Origin: Tenericutes bacterium MZ-XQ
GTDB lineage: Bacteria; Bacillota_I; Bacilli_A; Acholeplasmatales; Acholeplasmataceae
Assembly (NCBI GenBank): GCA_002838205.1
Contig: CP017950.1
Coordinates: 1,246,858-1,310,857, forward strand
Length of the DNA: 64,000 bases
Direction of reading: 5' to 3'
Shown: piece after piece, positions 45,632 to 56,414 of the stretch
Position numbering within the stretch: position 1 is the stretch's first letter
Layout: every line of letters begins with the position of its first letter
Translations under genes and position numbers: made by a program
Notes under the pieces: model-generated
The model's database searches: none
What the model saw: the letters and a program-made list of their open reading frames with translations, nothing else
Told to the model about the DNA's origin: nothing

Positions 45632-48018
45632 GATACCACCACCTTATAATCTCTCGACTCTACGGTGTGACCATCCAAAGTAACATCTTCATAATTGTAG
45701 TTGACATAGATAATAACGCCATTAGAATAAGTAACTTTTACAAATCCTGTTGAGAGCACTTCACGATTTTCAATGCTTGCACCAAGCACATGATTTAATG
45801 CGTCACTTAAATAGCCATAAGTTTCTAAAATTTCATCTTCATAATCACTTCTTGTTGTAGTGTAGAAAACAGATGCATTCGTATAACGCATTTCATATGT
45901 ATCTTCTTCTGTCAAAATATAACTTGGATTAATACCGAAATCAACCATCATGAGTAATCGATCTTCACCCATCGCATTGAAATTCAAAAATGGAGTGTAG
46001 TAAGATATGCTACCTTTTAATATCAACGGTAAAATTGGTACTAAATCTGTATAATAATCGTATTGCGCATTGGTAATTGGCATATCCACATAACCACTAA
46101 TCTTATCGAAGAAATAAGCATTAGGATTGCTCAATAAGACTTGATCGTATAGATCGAGAATGTCATGATAGTAATCAAGTGATATTGATCGTTCATAATT
46201 ACCACCATCATAATAACTAAATAGTGTATATCCAATAGCTGATAGATAGAGGCCTGATACACCAAGGTCTTGGAAGAATGCTTGATCATCACGTGCAAAC
46301 TTATAACTTTGTTCTGGATATAGGAAATAAACTTCAGTCACTTGTGCATTAAGACTTCTAAAGTTTCTTTCCATTTTTAATCTTGATAAATCTCTAGCAA
46401 CATCTCGATTGTAAGATAAACGATCGGTAAGTTCAGAGCCGTTTACATAATCATTGTCCAAATAGATGGTATTTTGATCAGATTTTATGGTTTCAAACAG
46501 TTCCTTATAATCATTTTTATTTGCAATTTGTCTATCATAAGGTGCTTGGAACACATACCCATCTTTACTCCAACCGAAAAGTGTGATTTGTTGATTTGTA
46601 AGATTATTTGACTTAAATGATTGATAACTATTATATACATCTTCAACTGTTGTCATCTTAATGTTTGTTGATCCAATAAATGATTTTTCTTGATCACCCA
46701 TAATGTAACCTAAGTGAATAGGAATTTGATCATTTAAGTCTTTTTCCTTGTCACTTAAGACACCCGTGTTTATCAATTTATCACGATAGATTTTTGCCAT
46801 ACCAACGTAAGAAGCATCATCATCTGATAAGAAGTAATAATTGACTTTATAATCATTTGTTGTAAAATCATCGCTGATGGTATCATTACCATCACCAGCT
46901 TTGTTAATAATGTATCGATACATTTGTCTAACATTATATCTTGTACCAATTCGGTGATATCTTGTGTTTGTTCCCCAAAATTGGCTTAAGAGTGTCGTAA
47001 CCTCAGCACCCTCTTCAACTTCAGCTAGATATCCATTTGCACCATGTTCATGAACCATTCCAAAAATAGGTACTGATAAACTAGGAACAGTATTTTGTCT
47101 ATAGCCATAGTCATCTCCATAAAATGGTGATTGGAATGATGTGTTATAGGCTTTATTAGTTCTTATCAAAGCTCCTACACCATCTGGAATCATCATGTAT
47201 CCAGGGAAATAGTCTTCTCTCGTAGCTCCTAAATAAGGGAACACTTGAATAGATAATAATCGGTAAATTTCATCATATTCTTCGATGAGATCGACTGGAA
47301 TATGCACACTTAAGGTACCATCAATCAAACTGATATTAACTTCAAATTTGATGTCAATAGTCTTTAAATCTACGGCAACAGTGAACCCTGTTGTTGTTTT
47401 GTTTTTAATTGATGTAGACACTCTTCTTGTTGCATAACTTCCTGCTTCAAGTTGATATACACCAAGCGGATCAGTTTGTCCCTCTTTGATCGAACCATCA
47501 GTTACATATGAAGCTTCTGCAAGCGAGTAGAGTGACTCTGTGGAAATCGTTGATGCTGATATGTTTTGACTTCTGACATAACTTACCCATAAGCCTGAAT
47601 TCATTAGATTTCTGTTTTGAGTGTTGTTCTCTCTATTTCCACTGATCCCTTGAAATTCAGGTCTTGATGACCACAAATAATCTGTAATTTTATTATAGAT
47701 CATCATTGAAAATGAATCTTTCTCAAAATAAACTGTAAGCTCAGGAGTATCAAACATTACTTCAAAACCTAAGCTCAAAATATCAGCAGATGAAAATTCG
47801 AGTTGGAAGTCATCATGATAAACATCCAAAATTGCTTGATCAACTTGATCTTTTTGCGTATATCGAGAAGATTCCAAAAAGATTTGATTGATATAGTTAA
47901 AATTAGTTTCAACTTCAGTTTCTTGAGATACTTGAGGTGATTGATAACCATAAGATATCACAAGAACACTCATACTAAATATGAGAACAATAAGTACATA
48001 TTTCATATATTTAGCCAC
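45628..48018 (-). CDS. DUF5696-type extracellular protein
   Basis: A 796-residue protein started at GTG 48018, with one N-terminal membrane segment (YVLIVLIFSMSVLVISYGY) and a large extracellular part. From memory it matches the DUF5696 family, which in Paenibacillus-like Firmicutes is found with sugar ABC transporters and YIP1-domain proteins. The central part (PGYMMIPDGVGALIRTNKA, then alternating beta/alpha to about residue 700) suggests a glycosidase-like barrel, but no catalytic motif can be named. It overlaps the NHL-YIP1 gene by eight bases and the permease gene by four. A role as glycan-processing or glycan-guiding part of the importer is inference. Confidence 0.72.
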   Translation of the reverse strand: MAKYMKYVLIVLIFSMSVLVISYGYQSPQVSQETEVETNFNYINQIFLESSRYTQKDQVDQAILDVYHDDFQLEFSSADILSLGFEVMFDTPELTVYFEKDSFSMMIYNKITDYLWSSRPEFQGISGNRENNTQNRNLMNSGLWVSYVRSQNISASTISTESLYSLAEASYVTDGSIKEGQTDPLGVYQLEAGSYATRRVSTSIKNKTTTGFTVAVDLKTIDIKFEVNISLIDGTLSVHIPVDLIEEYDEIYRLLSIQVFPYLGATREDYFPGYMMIPDGVGALIRTNKAYNTSFQSPFYGDDYGYRQNTVPSLSVPIFGMVHEHGANGYLAEVEEGAEVTTLLSQFWGTNTRYHRIGTRYNVRQMYRYIINKAGDGNDTISDDFTTNDYKVNYYFLSDDDASYVGMAKIYRDKLINTGVLSDKEKDLNDQIPIHLGYIMGDQEKSFIGSTNIKMTTVEDVYNSYQSFKSNNLTNQQITLFGWSKDGYVFQAPYDRQIANKNDYKELFETIKSDQNTIYLDNDYVNGSELTDRLSYNRDVARDLSRLKMERNFRSLNAQVTEVYFLYPEQSYKFARDDQAFFQDLGVSGLYLSAIGYTLFSYYDGGNYERSISLDYYHDILDLYDQVLLSNPNAYFFDKISGYVDMPITNAQYDYYTDLVPILPLILKGSISYYTPFLNFNAMGEDRLLMMVDFGINPSYILTEEDTYEMRYTNASVFYTTTRSDYEDEILETYGYLSDALNHVLGASIENREVLSTGFVKVTYSNGVIIYVNYNYEDVTLDGHTVESRDYKVVVS

Positions 48019-50044
48019 GGTTAATCAACTCCCTTACAATATCTGCAAATAACCCAAATACTTCATTGAGTAATAAATAAACGATAAACAATACTGCAAC
48101 AATCATCAGTGCAGTAAAAATCGAAATAAGAATGTTAGCAATCGTTGGTTTCATATCATAGAAATGAATTTCTTTGACCATGACAATAAAGTAAATTACT
48201 GTTATGCCCAATCCGATGTTTAAAAGTGCATCATATATAAATGCTTCATTGTATGTTAAGCCCTTAGATACAATGGTTAAAACAGGAAAGGCGATGATCA
48301 TTGGTAATAGTGTATACGCAGATGCTTGGAAAACATCTCTTAACTTACCTTCACCATCTCTAATACTACATACTAAATAGTTAGCAACTACCCATAACAT
48401 AAAAGGAACAATGATTTTAACTAATTCTTCGAATAAATTGATTTCTGAAGGAATTCTACTGTTAAATAAGAAACTTGTTTCATAAATCCAATAAATATAG
48501 GCTAAGAAAAATAGTAGTAAATAGATAGTAGCTGTAAAATTCGAACCCTTCTTCTCACGTTTAATACCATAATATCCATCAGATGGATGTTTGAAAATAT
48601 AGAATGGGAACACGAGTTCTTGATATGTTTTATATTTAGATAAGAATGCTTTTGCTTTTCTAAATGGTAATTTGACATATTCCATAAAATGAGTAAATAA
48701 GTTGACGAAATATAGGACGATTGCGATTAAAACAAATGAAACTGCAACGCCGCCACTATTTAATAACACATCATTTCTTACTTCCCAGTATGCATCTGAA
48801 TACCCAGATTGATCTCTTGCAACTTCGTAATATTCCATTGCTTTTTCATATTCCATATCTGAGAAATATGCATTACCAATACCTTTATTTGCTAAATCAA
48901 ATAAACCATTCATCTTTAATACTTCTTGCCAAGGCTCAAGTGATTCGCTATAACGACCATCTTGATATAAACTAATCGCATAATGCACTAAGTCTGCAAA
49001 CTCAGTTGGAATAAAGACTTGAAGTGCCGAAGTTTCTTGGTCAAGTGCATAAATATTATTTTTCGAGTCAACCGCAATACCAGTTGGTGCTTTAAACAAA
49101 CCTTTTTGGTTACTTGTATCTAGTCCACTAAATACAAACAACACTGATCCATCTGGGGCATATTCAACAATATAACCATCAGTTGTGATATTAAAGATCG
49201 TGTCATATGGTCCGACAAATAAATCCTCTGTCGTATCAAAACCCCATGCAGATTCATTGTAAACAAAATTTGCGATATTCAACTTCTTATATCCATCTAC
49301 ACCTTTTGTCGTTGTTAGAATCAATCCATCTCTATCAACAGCAATATTGTAAACTGGATCTGGAATCATTTGGAACCACTCACGTCTTTGATCCTCATCA
49401 AACAAAATGAATCTCAAGACATTATCCCAAGTGTTTGGAATGGTATTTCCTCCAAAGAATCCAAAGAAATTACCTGAATTTTCATATTCTGCAAGCCCAT
49501 TGATGTTACCAGCTAAAAGCATGTAAACATTGTTACCTTTATCTGTGATAATCTTCGTTGGATCAAAAGCATCACTATCAGAAAAATATGGAGTGTTCAC
49601 TGGTTTTTGATAAGTAGTTTCTAAAGTATAATCATTTAGAGTTTCATCATATACAAACTTTAAACCCATTTTTAAACCAAAATCTGCAACATATAAATGT
49701 CCATCTTCACCGACGTGAACACCTGTAGGTTGATCAAGTATACCTTCACCAATAGATAGTACAGTATCATCTGCTAAACTATATCTAATCACACGTTTAT
49801 TACCAAGATCTGATATATATATGTTATCGTTAGCATCCACCGTGATATCACTTGGTTGATTCAACTCAAGTCCTGCAAGATCTGTTTGAATGGATAATGG
49901 GATATATGCATCTTGAGTCCATACCATACGACCTAATGCACTACTATAAGTAAACGTTGAGTAAGGTAAGCCATTTGCTTCTGCTTTGAAAGTAGGGATG
50001 AAAGCTAATGTAAATATAAAGAATAATATAAATAACTTTTTCAT
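48011..50044 (-). CDS. NHL-repeat / TPR / YIP1-domain membrane protein
   Basis: A 677-residue protein with a cleavable-looking signal peptide (LFILFFIFTLAFIPTFKAEA). Residues 55-340 hold NHL beta-propeller repeats (LNQPSDITVDANDNIYISDL, FKAPTGIAVDSKNNIYALDQ). A short TPR-like pair follows (YAISLYQDGRYSESLEPWQE, AYFSDMEYEKAMEYYEVARD), then one membrane segment and a C-terminal YIP1-type domain with about five segments. The propeller should be outside the cell. The start shares one base with the upstream permease stop. Function is unknown; the propeller may bind glycan or the neighbouring surface proteins. Confidence 0.78.
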   Translation of the reverse strand: MKKLFILFFIFTLAFIPTFKAEANGLPYSTFTYSSALGRMVWTQDAYIPLSIQTDLAGLELNQPSDITVDANDNIYISDLGNKRVIRYSLADDTVLSIGEGILDQPTGVHVGEDGHLYVADFGLKMGLKFVYDETLNDYTLETTYQKPVNTPYFSDSDAFDPTKIITDKGNNVYMLLAGNINGLAEYENSGNFFGFFGGNTIPNTWDNVLRFILFDEDQRREWFQMIPDPVYNIAVDRDGLILTTTKGVDGYKKLNIANFVYNESAWGFDTTEDLFVGPYDTIFNITTDGYIVEYAPDGSVLFVFSGLDTSNQKGLFKAPTGIAVDSKNNIYALDQETSALQVFIPTEFADLVHYAISLYQDGRYSESLEPWQEVLKMNGLFDLANKGIGNAYFSDMEYEKAMEYYEVARDQSGYSDAYWEVRNDVLLNSGGVAVSFVLIAIVLYFVNLFTHFMEYVKLPFRKAKAFLSKYKTYQELVFPFYIFKHPSDGYYGIKREKKGSNFTATIYLLLFFLAYIYWIYETSFLFNSRIPSEINLFEELVKIIVPFMLWVVANYLVCSIRDGEGKLRDVFQASAYTLLPMIIAFPVLTIVSKGLTYNEAFIYDALLNIGLGITVIYFIVMVKEIHFYDMKPTIANILISIFTALMIVAVLFIVYLLLNEVFGLFADIVRELINRG

Positions 50045-50925
50045 TATTTGATACCTGAATGAGCCATGGTGTTCATGACTTTACCTTGTAAGAATATAAA
50101 TAGTAGTAAGTTTGGAATAAACATAATCAAAGAAGCTGCAGCGGCCATCCCTTGTCCTGCAACAGTATTTCCTTGAAGAGATGTTAAACTTTGCATATAA
50201 AATGCTAATGTTCTTTTTGATTCATCATTAATATATAAAACAGATGTAGACACATCATTCCAAATCGCTTGGAAAGCTAAGATACCTACAGTTGCAACTG
50301 CTGGCGCAATCACTGGTAAAACGATTTTCATAAAGATTTGCATCTCTGATGCACCATCAATTTTAGCTGATTCGATAATTTCATTTGGTGTTTGATCGAT
50401 AAATTGCTTAATCAAAAACATCGCAACAGGCATAACAATGACTGGCAAGATATGTGCTGCGTATGTATCAATTAAACCAGATCTAGCGATAATCAAATAT
50501 CTTGGAATTTGAACTGCAATCGGTACAAACATTAATGCTAGCGTGTTAATTTCAAATAAAAGTTTTTTACCTCTAAACTTAAGCTTAGAAAGTGCATACG
50601 CAGAAAATGCTGTAATAAATATTGCAAGTGTAACTCCAATGATAGTTACAATCAAACTATTGACTAAGTATCTTGAAAAAGGAACACCTGAAGCTGAAAC
50701 TAAACGAGACAACTCATTAAAGTTATCAAACACAGGGTTTCGCACGAAAAATCTAGGTGGATACGCAAATAATTCACTTCTTGGCTTAAAGGCATGATTG
50801 ATGATAAACAAAATAGGTAGAATCATCAATGTCGAAAAAGGAATTAAAAATATGAAGAATGGTAATTGGCTTTTGTGTAATCTCGTTGGATTTATCTTTG
50901 TACCTTGGAAACTTGCTGATGCCAT
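50044..50925 (-). CDS. Sugar ABC permease, MalG type (pair 1)
   Basis: A 293-residue permease with six hydrophobic segments and the EAA loop IESAKIDGASEMQIFMKIVL. A ribosome site AAAGGAG overlaps the stop region of its partner. It forms pair 1 with the preceding permease and should work with the 1022-residue binding protein encoded just upstream. Confidence 0.9.
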   Translation of the reverse strand: MASASFQGTKINPTRLHKSQLPFFIFLIPFSTLMILPILFIINHAFKPRSELFAYPPRFFVRNPVFDNFNELSRLVSASGVPFSRYLVNSLIVTIIGVTLAIFITAFSAYALSKLKFRGKKLLFEINTLALMFVPIAVQIPRYLIIARSGLIDTYAAHILPVIVMPVAMFLIKQFIDQTPNEIIESAKIDGASEMQIFMKIVLPVIAPAVATVGILAFQAIWNDVSTSVLYINDESKRTLAFYMQSLTSLQGNTVAGQGMAAAASLIMFIPNLLLFIFLQGKVMNTMAHSGIK

Positions 50926-50929
50926 ATAA

Positions 50930-51814
50930 TCACTCCTTTTCTCCTAAAATTTTCCATGTTACTTTTGATATAAAATATACCATAAGTAATAAAACTACTG
51001 AAACAGTTGCTGCATAACCCATCATATATCTAATAAATCCAAAATCTTCAATGTGATTTACTATGAGCTGCCCAGCATATTGTGGTGTTGGATTGGAGCC
51101 CGATAATTGAACACCTATCCCACCTGCTTGGAAGGTTGTAACAACCGCCATAACAGCACCAAAGAGCATTTGTGGTTTCATCGATGGGATTGTGATAAAG
51201 AAAATTTCTTGTGCTCTATTTTTAATACCATCAACATAAGCTGCTTCATATAAAGTTTGATCAATGTTTAGAACCCCTGCTAACATCGCTAAGAATCCTA
51301 CACCCATTGAAGACCATAGACTAACAACAATCATAATCGTCATTAAGTAATCTGGTGATTGTAAGAACTGAATGGGTTCTAATATGACACCCCAGTTTAA
51401 TAATAAACTGTTTAAGTACCCTTGTGAGTCACCAGAGAAGATAATACGCCACATTGCAGCCATCGCAACCCCCATAGTGAGTGATGGTGAATATAGAATA
51501 ATTGCTAAAACAGTTCTATATCTCTGTGGAATTTGTGCGAGCATCCATGCAAGCATAAATGCCATAATATAACCTACTGGACCGACAATCAATGCAAATC
51601 TTAGCGTATTAGATAATACATATTGCATAAAGACTGTGTCCATCGTAATTAATTCGATATAGTTTGTAATCCCAATAACTGTAGGTGCTTGTATAGCGTT
51701 AAAGTATGTAAATGATAAGAAAACTGCTGCTAATACTGGAACGATAACGAACACTAAAAACAACGTCCAATATGGTAGGATAAACCATGCTGGATGATTC
51801 ATTCTTTTAGTCAT
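50930..51814 (-). CDS. Sugar ABC permease, MalF/UgpA type (pair 1)
   Basis: A 294-residue permease with six hydrophobic segments; the EAA loop is [20 protein letters not shown]. Its start overlaps the end of the large binding protein gene by eight bases. No ABC ATPase gene is present in the locus, so a shared MsmX-type ATPase is likely to energise it. Confidence 0.9.
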   Translation of the reverse strand: MTKRMNHPAWFILPYWTLFLVFVIVPVLAAVFLSFTYFNAIQAPTVIGITNYIELITMDTVFMQYVLSNTLRFALIVGPVGYIMAFMLAWMLAQIPQRYRTVLAIILYSPSLTMGVAMAAMWRIIFSGDSQGYLNSLLLNWGVILEPIQFLQSPDYLMTIMIVVSLWSSMGVGFLAMLAGVLNIDQTLYEAAYVDGIKNRAQEIFFITIPSMKPQMLFGAVMAVVTTFQAGGIGVQLSGSNPTPQYAGQLIVNHIEDFGFIRYMMGYAATVSVVLLLMVYFISKVTWKILGEKE

Positions 51815-54800
51815 GATCTACCTCCGTCAACCAAAGATCAATATTATAAATACTTGGAACAATATATTCTTTAACAATGACCCCGTTTTCTGTATACCCA
51901 AACTCTGCCATCTTATAAATGATTTCTCGATCTGAAACACGAACTGCTTCATCTAGCGCTTGTCTTGGATTTGTACCTTCAAAAACAATCGATGTCCACG
52001 CATTACTAATCGATCTTTCAACCATGTAAGCGCCTGGAATTCTAGATGCTTCCATACCATATTCCCATTGTGCTAAAATAATGTCTTTATACTCATCTGG
52101 CATTGAAATCGTTTCAAATGCTTCCATATTTGCAGTATTCCAGAAGTATGCTTGCCCATAAGTGGATTGTAGCAAGAAAGCAAATTCACTTTGAATTGGT
52201 GTAGACATCCACCATTCTAAGAAATCCCACGCTTCTTCTGGATATGCTGTAGAACTCATAATCATGGATGATTGTCCACCAACAGATGAATATCTGATAA
52301 TTTCATCAGTTTCTTCGTTATAAACACCTGGATGTAAATCCATAGCCCAAAGTCCATCAAGCTCTACTGCTGCTGTTTCAAGCAAGATATAAGTTGCTAA
52401 ATTTGATATACCGATTGGAAGTAATCCATATCTAAAATGGTTGTAGAAGTTCGGTACATATTTAGGAAGGTTATATAAAGTAAATAAATCACTCATGAGT
52501 GTAATACCTTCTAAAGTTTCTTCGGAGTTAATCGCTGTTGACATACCATCTGGCGCATATAAATCTCCACCAAACTGATAAATAAATGGTAGTGTTGCGA
52601 CGTAAGGTTTAAGTCCACTAAACTGAGCAATCGGAACAAAGTAGTTCATACCGTAACTTTGAAGTAGTGGTAAAATCTCAATGATTTCTTCCCATGTTTG
52701 TGGGATATCCGTTATGCCAATACTATTTAAAATATCTCTCCGGTAATATGTTACCCAGAAATCTTGAGTTTCAGGAAGTGCGTAAACGCCGTCTTCAAAA
52801 ACATAAGGGATCATTGCACCTTTCGTAAATTGTGCGACAGATGCTTCATAACCTTCAAATTGTCTTAAATCAAGTGCTGCATCCCTAACTGCAAAATCAT
52901 AAGGAATCCAGTGATCTACACCAATAGCTAAATCAGGTGCTTGTCCACTAGCATTTGCTAAAACTAATTTGTTTTGATCTGGCATTTGTGATAATGTTAC
53001 TCTTCTATTACCTGTATAATTTTGATCGATTAATCGTTGCATGATTTCGATATATTGTCTAGGATGATTAACCCAAACAGTTAAATCTTCATCATTTCTA
53101 TCTGAAGCTGAATATGGATTATTAATAAATGATAAGACTAAACGTTTTGTGCCTTCAAAAAATCTAACAAAGAAGTTAGCATAAGGTTTTGGTATGTCAT
53201 TGTCTCCATGGACAATCATACGTTCCATTTCCATGTTTGTTCTTAATAGATTTTCCATTAAATTACCTAAAATTTGATTGACTGATGAATCTCCATCAGA
53301 AAACTGCACCATCATGGATGGTAGCTTATTTATATCATCTGCGATGTTGCTTAATCTTGTTGCTGCAACTTTTAAGTTTGCAATTTCTGCAGGTTCTTCA
53401 ATTTCTGATAAAGGTAGGTATGCATTATAAGTATCTTCTAACAAAGCAACCCAACTTCTAATATCACTTTCTGCATCTGGAAAATAAAGTTCAATATCCC
53501 AGTCTCTATATCGATCTGTTCCTCCAGCTGTATAGCGTTTAATATCAAGCGATAATGATTGAATATTTTGCATAACATACTGAACTGTTTCAATAATATC
53601 TCTATATGGATAGTTAACAGACTCTAAAGTGATTTCATGTGTTCCAGCTTCTAAATAAACTTTTATAAACTCATTATTCTCATCTGTCAATGTTCTATTG
53701 ATGAAATTTGTTGTATATGGAAAAGCATAACTTTCAAATAAATCAAATGGCACTTCGCCATTGATACTTATTTTTTTATAAACTGGTAAATCTTTAATCA
53801 TATATTGGCGATATTTAAATGATAAATGATAAAAACCTGATGTTTCTACATCAACTTCATATGTAACTTTATCCCCAGAGTTTTGCCAAGAATCACCAAA
53901 AATGACGTTGAGTCTTAAAAATTGCGTATCGTAATACATATTCGATGCATCTTGTTCTGTTCTAAGTCTAATTGACGGATTATTTCTGTGTAATATGTTT
54001 CTTGCAGAAATCATGATTTGTTCATTGATTACCTCTGCATTTGGATACATCTCTAAGTAAGATTCATAGGATTGATAAGATACATTTTCTATGTAATATA
54101 CCTGTCCAATTAATACTTCTTGATTGACAAATGATATCGTTATTTCATCACCTTGTTCTAAATAAAAACCGAAATAACCAGGATGCATGCCTCGATAATC
54201 ATAAATCGGTTGGTTATACCAATCCTTAATTTTAATTGAGCTTGGCATGATCTCGTTTTCATAACGATCTAAAGCAAAATCATATGTTTCATAGACCCAT
54301 TTCGAGTTTAAAACCAAAGTTTGAGCTTCATAAAATTGTGGCTCACCATTAATTGATATGGATATTTGTGCTTGATCTATGTTTTCTTGTAATTCATAAT
54401 AGTCAATCGCAAAATAGTAAAGACCTGCTTTCGACTCATCGTGTGTCCATGTGATATCATTGGTCTCACTTAATAAGAAAACATGATCACTACTCTGGTT
54501 TGAAGCTAAGTAATCAGCTACGATATCTTGATACTCATCGTCGTTAAGATCAATCATATCCCCTTGCATCTCACTGGTTACAATGGTTCTCTCTATATCA
54601 GCATCATCAATATTTTGATTGAGATAGCCTTGTTTTAATTCGCTGTAAAGTGTTTGTTCATAGGCTTGTGAAAGTGTTTGATTTGAATAATCATAAGAGA
54701 GAGACTGAGTCTCATAAAACTGATGATTATCAGATACCTTAAAAAAAGAAACCGTTAAGACAGTTAAGAGAAAAACAGAAAAGAATAGGATCAATCCTTT

Positions 54801-54875
54801 CTTAATGGTTAATGATTTAAAAAATGTAATAATAATAGTCAATCCTTTTTTTAAAATATCTAATATTTTCTTCAT
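51807..54875 (-). CDS. Giant membrane-anchored solute-binding protein
   Basis: A 1022-residue protein with one N-terminal membrane segment ([18 protein letters not shown], about 28-46) and no lipobox. Residues 60-480 contain two or more beta-sandwich, carbohydrate-binding-module-like regions ([33 protein letters not shown]). A coiled linker follows. Residues about 620-1000 are a family 1 extracellular solute-binding domain ([40 protein letters not shown]). It is more than twice the length of normal sugar-binding proteins. Fusing glycan-binding modules to the binding protein suggests capture and handover of long polymers. Confidence 0.8.
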   Translation of the reverse strand: MKKILDILKKGLTIIITFFKSLTIKKGLILFFSVFLLTVLTVSFFKVSDNHQFYETQSLSYDYSNQTLSQAYEQTLYSELKQGYLNQNIDDADIERTIVTSEMQGDMIDLNDDEYQDIVADYLASNQSSDHVFLLSETNDITWTHDESKAGLYYFAIDYYELQENIDQAQISISINGEPQFYEAQTLVLNSKWVYETYDFALDRYENEIMPSSIKIKDWYNQPIYDYRGMHPGYFGFYLEQGDEITISFVNQEVLIGQVYYIENVSYQSYESYLEMYPNAEVINEQIMISARNILHRNNPSIRLRTEQDASNMYYDTQFLRLNVIFGDSWQNSGDKVTYEVDVETSGFYHLSFKYRQYMIKDLPVYKKISINGEVPFDLFESYAFPYTTNFINRTLTDENNEFIKVYLEAGTHEITLESVNYPYRDIIETVQYVMQNIQSLSLDIKRYTAGGTDRYRDWDIELYFPDAESDIRSWVALLEDTYNAYLPLSEIEEPAEIANLKVAATRLSNIADDINKLPSMMVQFSDGDSSVNQILGNLMENLLRTNMEMERMIVHGDNDIPKPYANFFVRFFEGTKRLVLSFINNPYSASDRNDEDLTVWVNHPRQYIEIMQRLIDQNYTGNRRVTLSQMPDQNKLVLANASGQAPDLAIGVDHWIPYDFAVRDAALDLRQFEGYEASVAQFTKGAMIPYVFEDGVYALPETQDFWVTYYRRDILNSIGITDIPQTWEEIIEILPLLQSYGMNYFVPIAQFSGLKPYVATLPFIYQFGGDLYAPDGMSTAINSEETLEGITLMSDLFTLYNLPKYVPNFYNHFRYGLLPIGISNLATYILLETAAVELDGLWAMDLHPGVYNEETDEIIRYSSVGGQSSMIMSSTAYPEEAWDFLEWWMSTPIQSEFAFLLQSTYGQAYFWNTANMEAFETISMPDEYKDIILAQWEYGMEASRIPGAYMVERSISNAWTSIVFEGTNPRQALDEAVRVSDREIIYKMAEFGYTENGVIVKEYIVPSIYNIDLWLTEVDHD

Positions 54876-54899
54876 AATGCCTCCATAAATATAGTATCA

Positions 54900-54921
54900 A
54901 GAGGGGACTGGTATCCCCTCT
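54900..54921 (-). other. mRNA hairpin after the solute-binding lipoprotein gene
   Basis: AGAGGGGA-CTGGTA-TCCCCTCT: an eight-base GC-rich stem in the 65-base gap between two genes of the operon, without a T run. This looks like an RNA-stability element that keeps the binding-protein message abundant, as after malE-type genes. Confidence 0.7.
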
Positions 54922-54940
54922 ATCAACTTTTTAAATTTTA

Positions 54941-56401
54941 TTAATCAGAACCTAAAGTTTCAAGTTGTCCTTGGACAATCTCATTCGCTTTATTTTCCCA
55001 TTGAACTGCATAAGTTCTTACTGATTCAGGACCAGCAGTCACTAAGTTTTCCCAATTGTATGGGTTTTCTGGATCATTAACCCATGCCCAGAAATCTTTA
55101 TAGCCTGGTAACCATTTATCTAAGTCAGGTTTAGCATACTCAATACGATTAAAGATATAATCAATACCTTCAATACCATCGACTAAATCATAAACTCTAT
55201 CCCAAACACCTGGATAATCAGCAACAGGGAATCTGTCTAAATGTACTGGTTCTTCACCATTTGCAAGTGCTTCAGCACGATCTTCTTCTAATAAATCTAG
55301 GCGAGCGTTCCATCCATCTTGACCAAATGTCATCCATTTAGCTAGTAAATAAGCTTCTTCTGGATGATCAGTTTGAGATGAAACAGCTTGATAATCTAGA
55401 ATTGTTGGTGGGAATAAACCAGCATCACCACTTGGATATGGCCAGAAACCAATTTGGTCTCCAACATTTTCCGCAACATCTTTGATCACCCAAAATTGCC
55501 ATGAACCTTCGATATCCATTGCACCAACACCAGTTTGAATTAAGTAATTTTGGAGAATCTCATTAGCATCTAAAACTTCTTGGGTAAAACGAGTTGTAGT
55601 ACCATTAGTTAATTGATGTAACTTAACTTTCTCTTCCATTGCATAAATCCAATCATCTGATGTGTAGTTAAATTGTGTGCCATCCCATGTATCATATTGT
55701 ACATTTTCATCTTCCATCATTGGCCATACTTGTTGGAAATCCGGAGATCCATACCAAGTATCTAACCCAACAACAGTATCTGCTGGATTTGCTAATGTAT
55801 CACCATTAAGTTCAAAATTTTTAATAGCTTTTGCAATTTCAACAAATTCTTCAAAAGTCCAATCTTTTACAGGATATCCATCGTTATCAATACGGTATTT
55901 ACCTTCAACAGTTGTTAAGTTTGCATCTTCAAAAATATCTAAATTAATCATGATACCTTTTAAGAATTGGAATGATGGTACAGCATAACGCTTCCCATTA
56001 TAAACACCTGTTAATGCAATATTGTCATAAACTAAATCTGTATCTGGATCTGCATCCCAATACTCGGCAACATCTAATGTTAAACCTGCATTAATAACAG
56101 TAGGCACGTTATCAGTTGCAAACACGTCAGGTAATAATCCAGCTTGAGCAGCTGTAACTAAGTTACCAGTAAACGCTTCACCACTACCTTCGATATCAGT
56201 TCTTAATGTAACATCGATGTGTGGATATTCTTCTTCAAATGCATCAATTAATCGTTGGTTAAAATCTGCATCTCCCCAATCAGCATAAGATAATGCGATT
56301 GTTTGTGTAGGTCCATTTGGATCTATAGGATCATCTTCACCACAAGCGTAAAGGACAAATCCTAAAACAAGAACAATTAATAATGTAAATAATTTTTTCA
56401 T
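54941..56401 (-). CDS. Sugar ABC solute-binding lipoprotein
   Basis: A 486-residue family 1 extracellular solute-binding protein. The signal peptide ends in LYAC (Cys20) and is followed by GEDDPI. The body has normal family features (ALSYADWGDADFNQRLIDAF at the start, TDHPEEAYLLAKWMTF near the end). Unlike its neighbour it has standard length. A strong ribosome site (AAGGAGGTG) precedes the start. A stable hairpin follows, agreeing with high expression. Its substrate is probably beta-1,3-gluco-oligosaccharide, from context. Confidence 0.92.
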   Translation of the reverse strand: MKKLFTLLIVLVLGFVLYACGEDDPIDPNGPTQTIALSYADWGDADFNQRLIDAFEEEYPHIDVTLRTDIEGSGEAFTGNLVTAAQAGLLPDVFATDNVPTVINAGLTLDVAEYWDADPDTDLVYDNIALTGVYNGKRYAVPSFQFLKGIMINLDIFEDANLTTVEGKYRIDNDGYPVKDWTFEEFVEIAKAIKNFELNGDTLANPADTVVGLDTWYGSPDFQQVWPMMEDENVQYDTWDGTQFNYTSDDWIYAMEEKVKLHQLTNGTTTRFTQEVLDANEILQNYLIQTGVGAMDIEGSWQFWVIKDVAENVGDQIGFWPYPSGDAGLFPPTILDYQAVSSQTDHPEEAYLLAKWMTFGQDGWNARLDLLEEDRAEALANGEEPVHLDRFPVADYPGVWDRVYDLVDGIEGIDYIFNRIEYAKPDLDKWLPGYKDFWAWVNDPENPYNWENLVTAGPESVRTYAVQWENKANEIVQGQLETLGSD

Positions 56402-56414
56402 TATTTACACCTCC

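Noticed and set aside
45628-48018. Naming the DUF5696 protein as a defined glycosidase
   Set aside because: Its composition suggests a barrel-type domain, but no catalytic motif of a known glycoside hydrolase family can be pointed out.
51807-54875. Frameshifted or fused pair of genes in the 1022-residue binding protein
   Set aside because: The frame is continuous, starts behind GGAGG, has one N-terminal membrane segment and no internal signal peptide, so it looks like a true single large protein.
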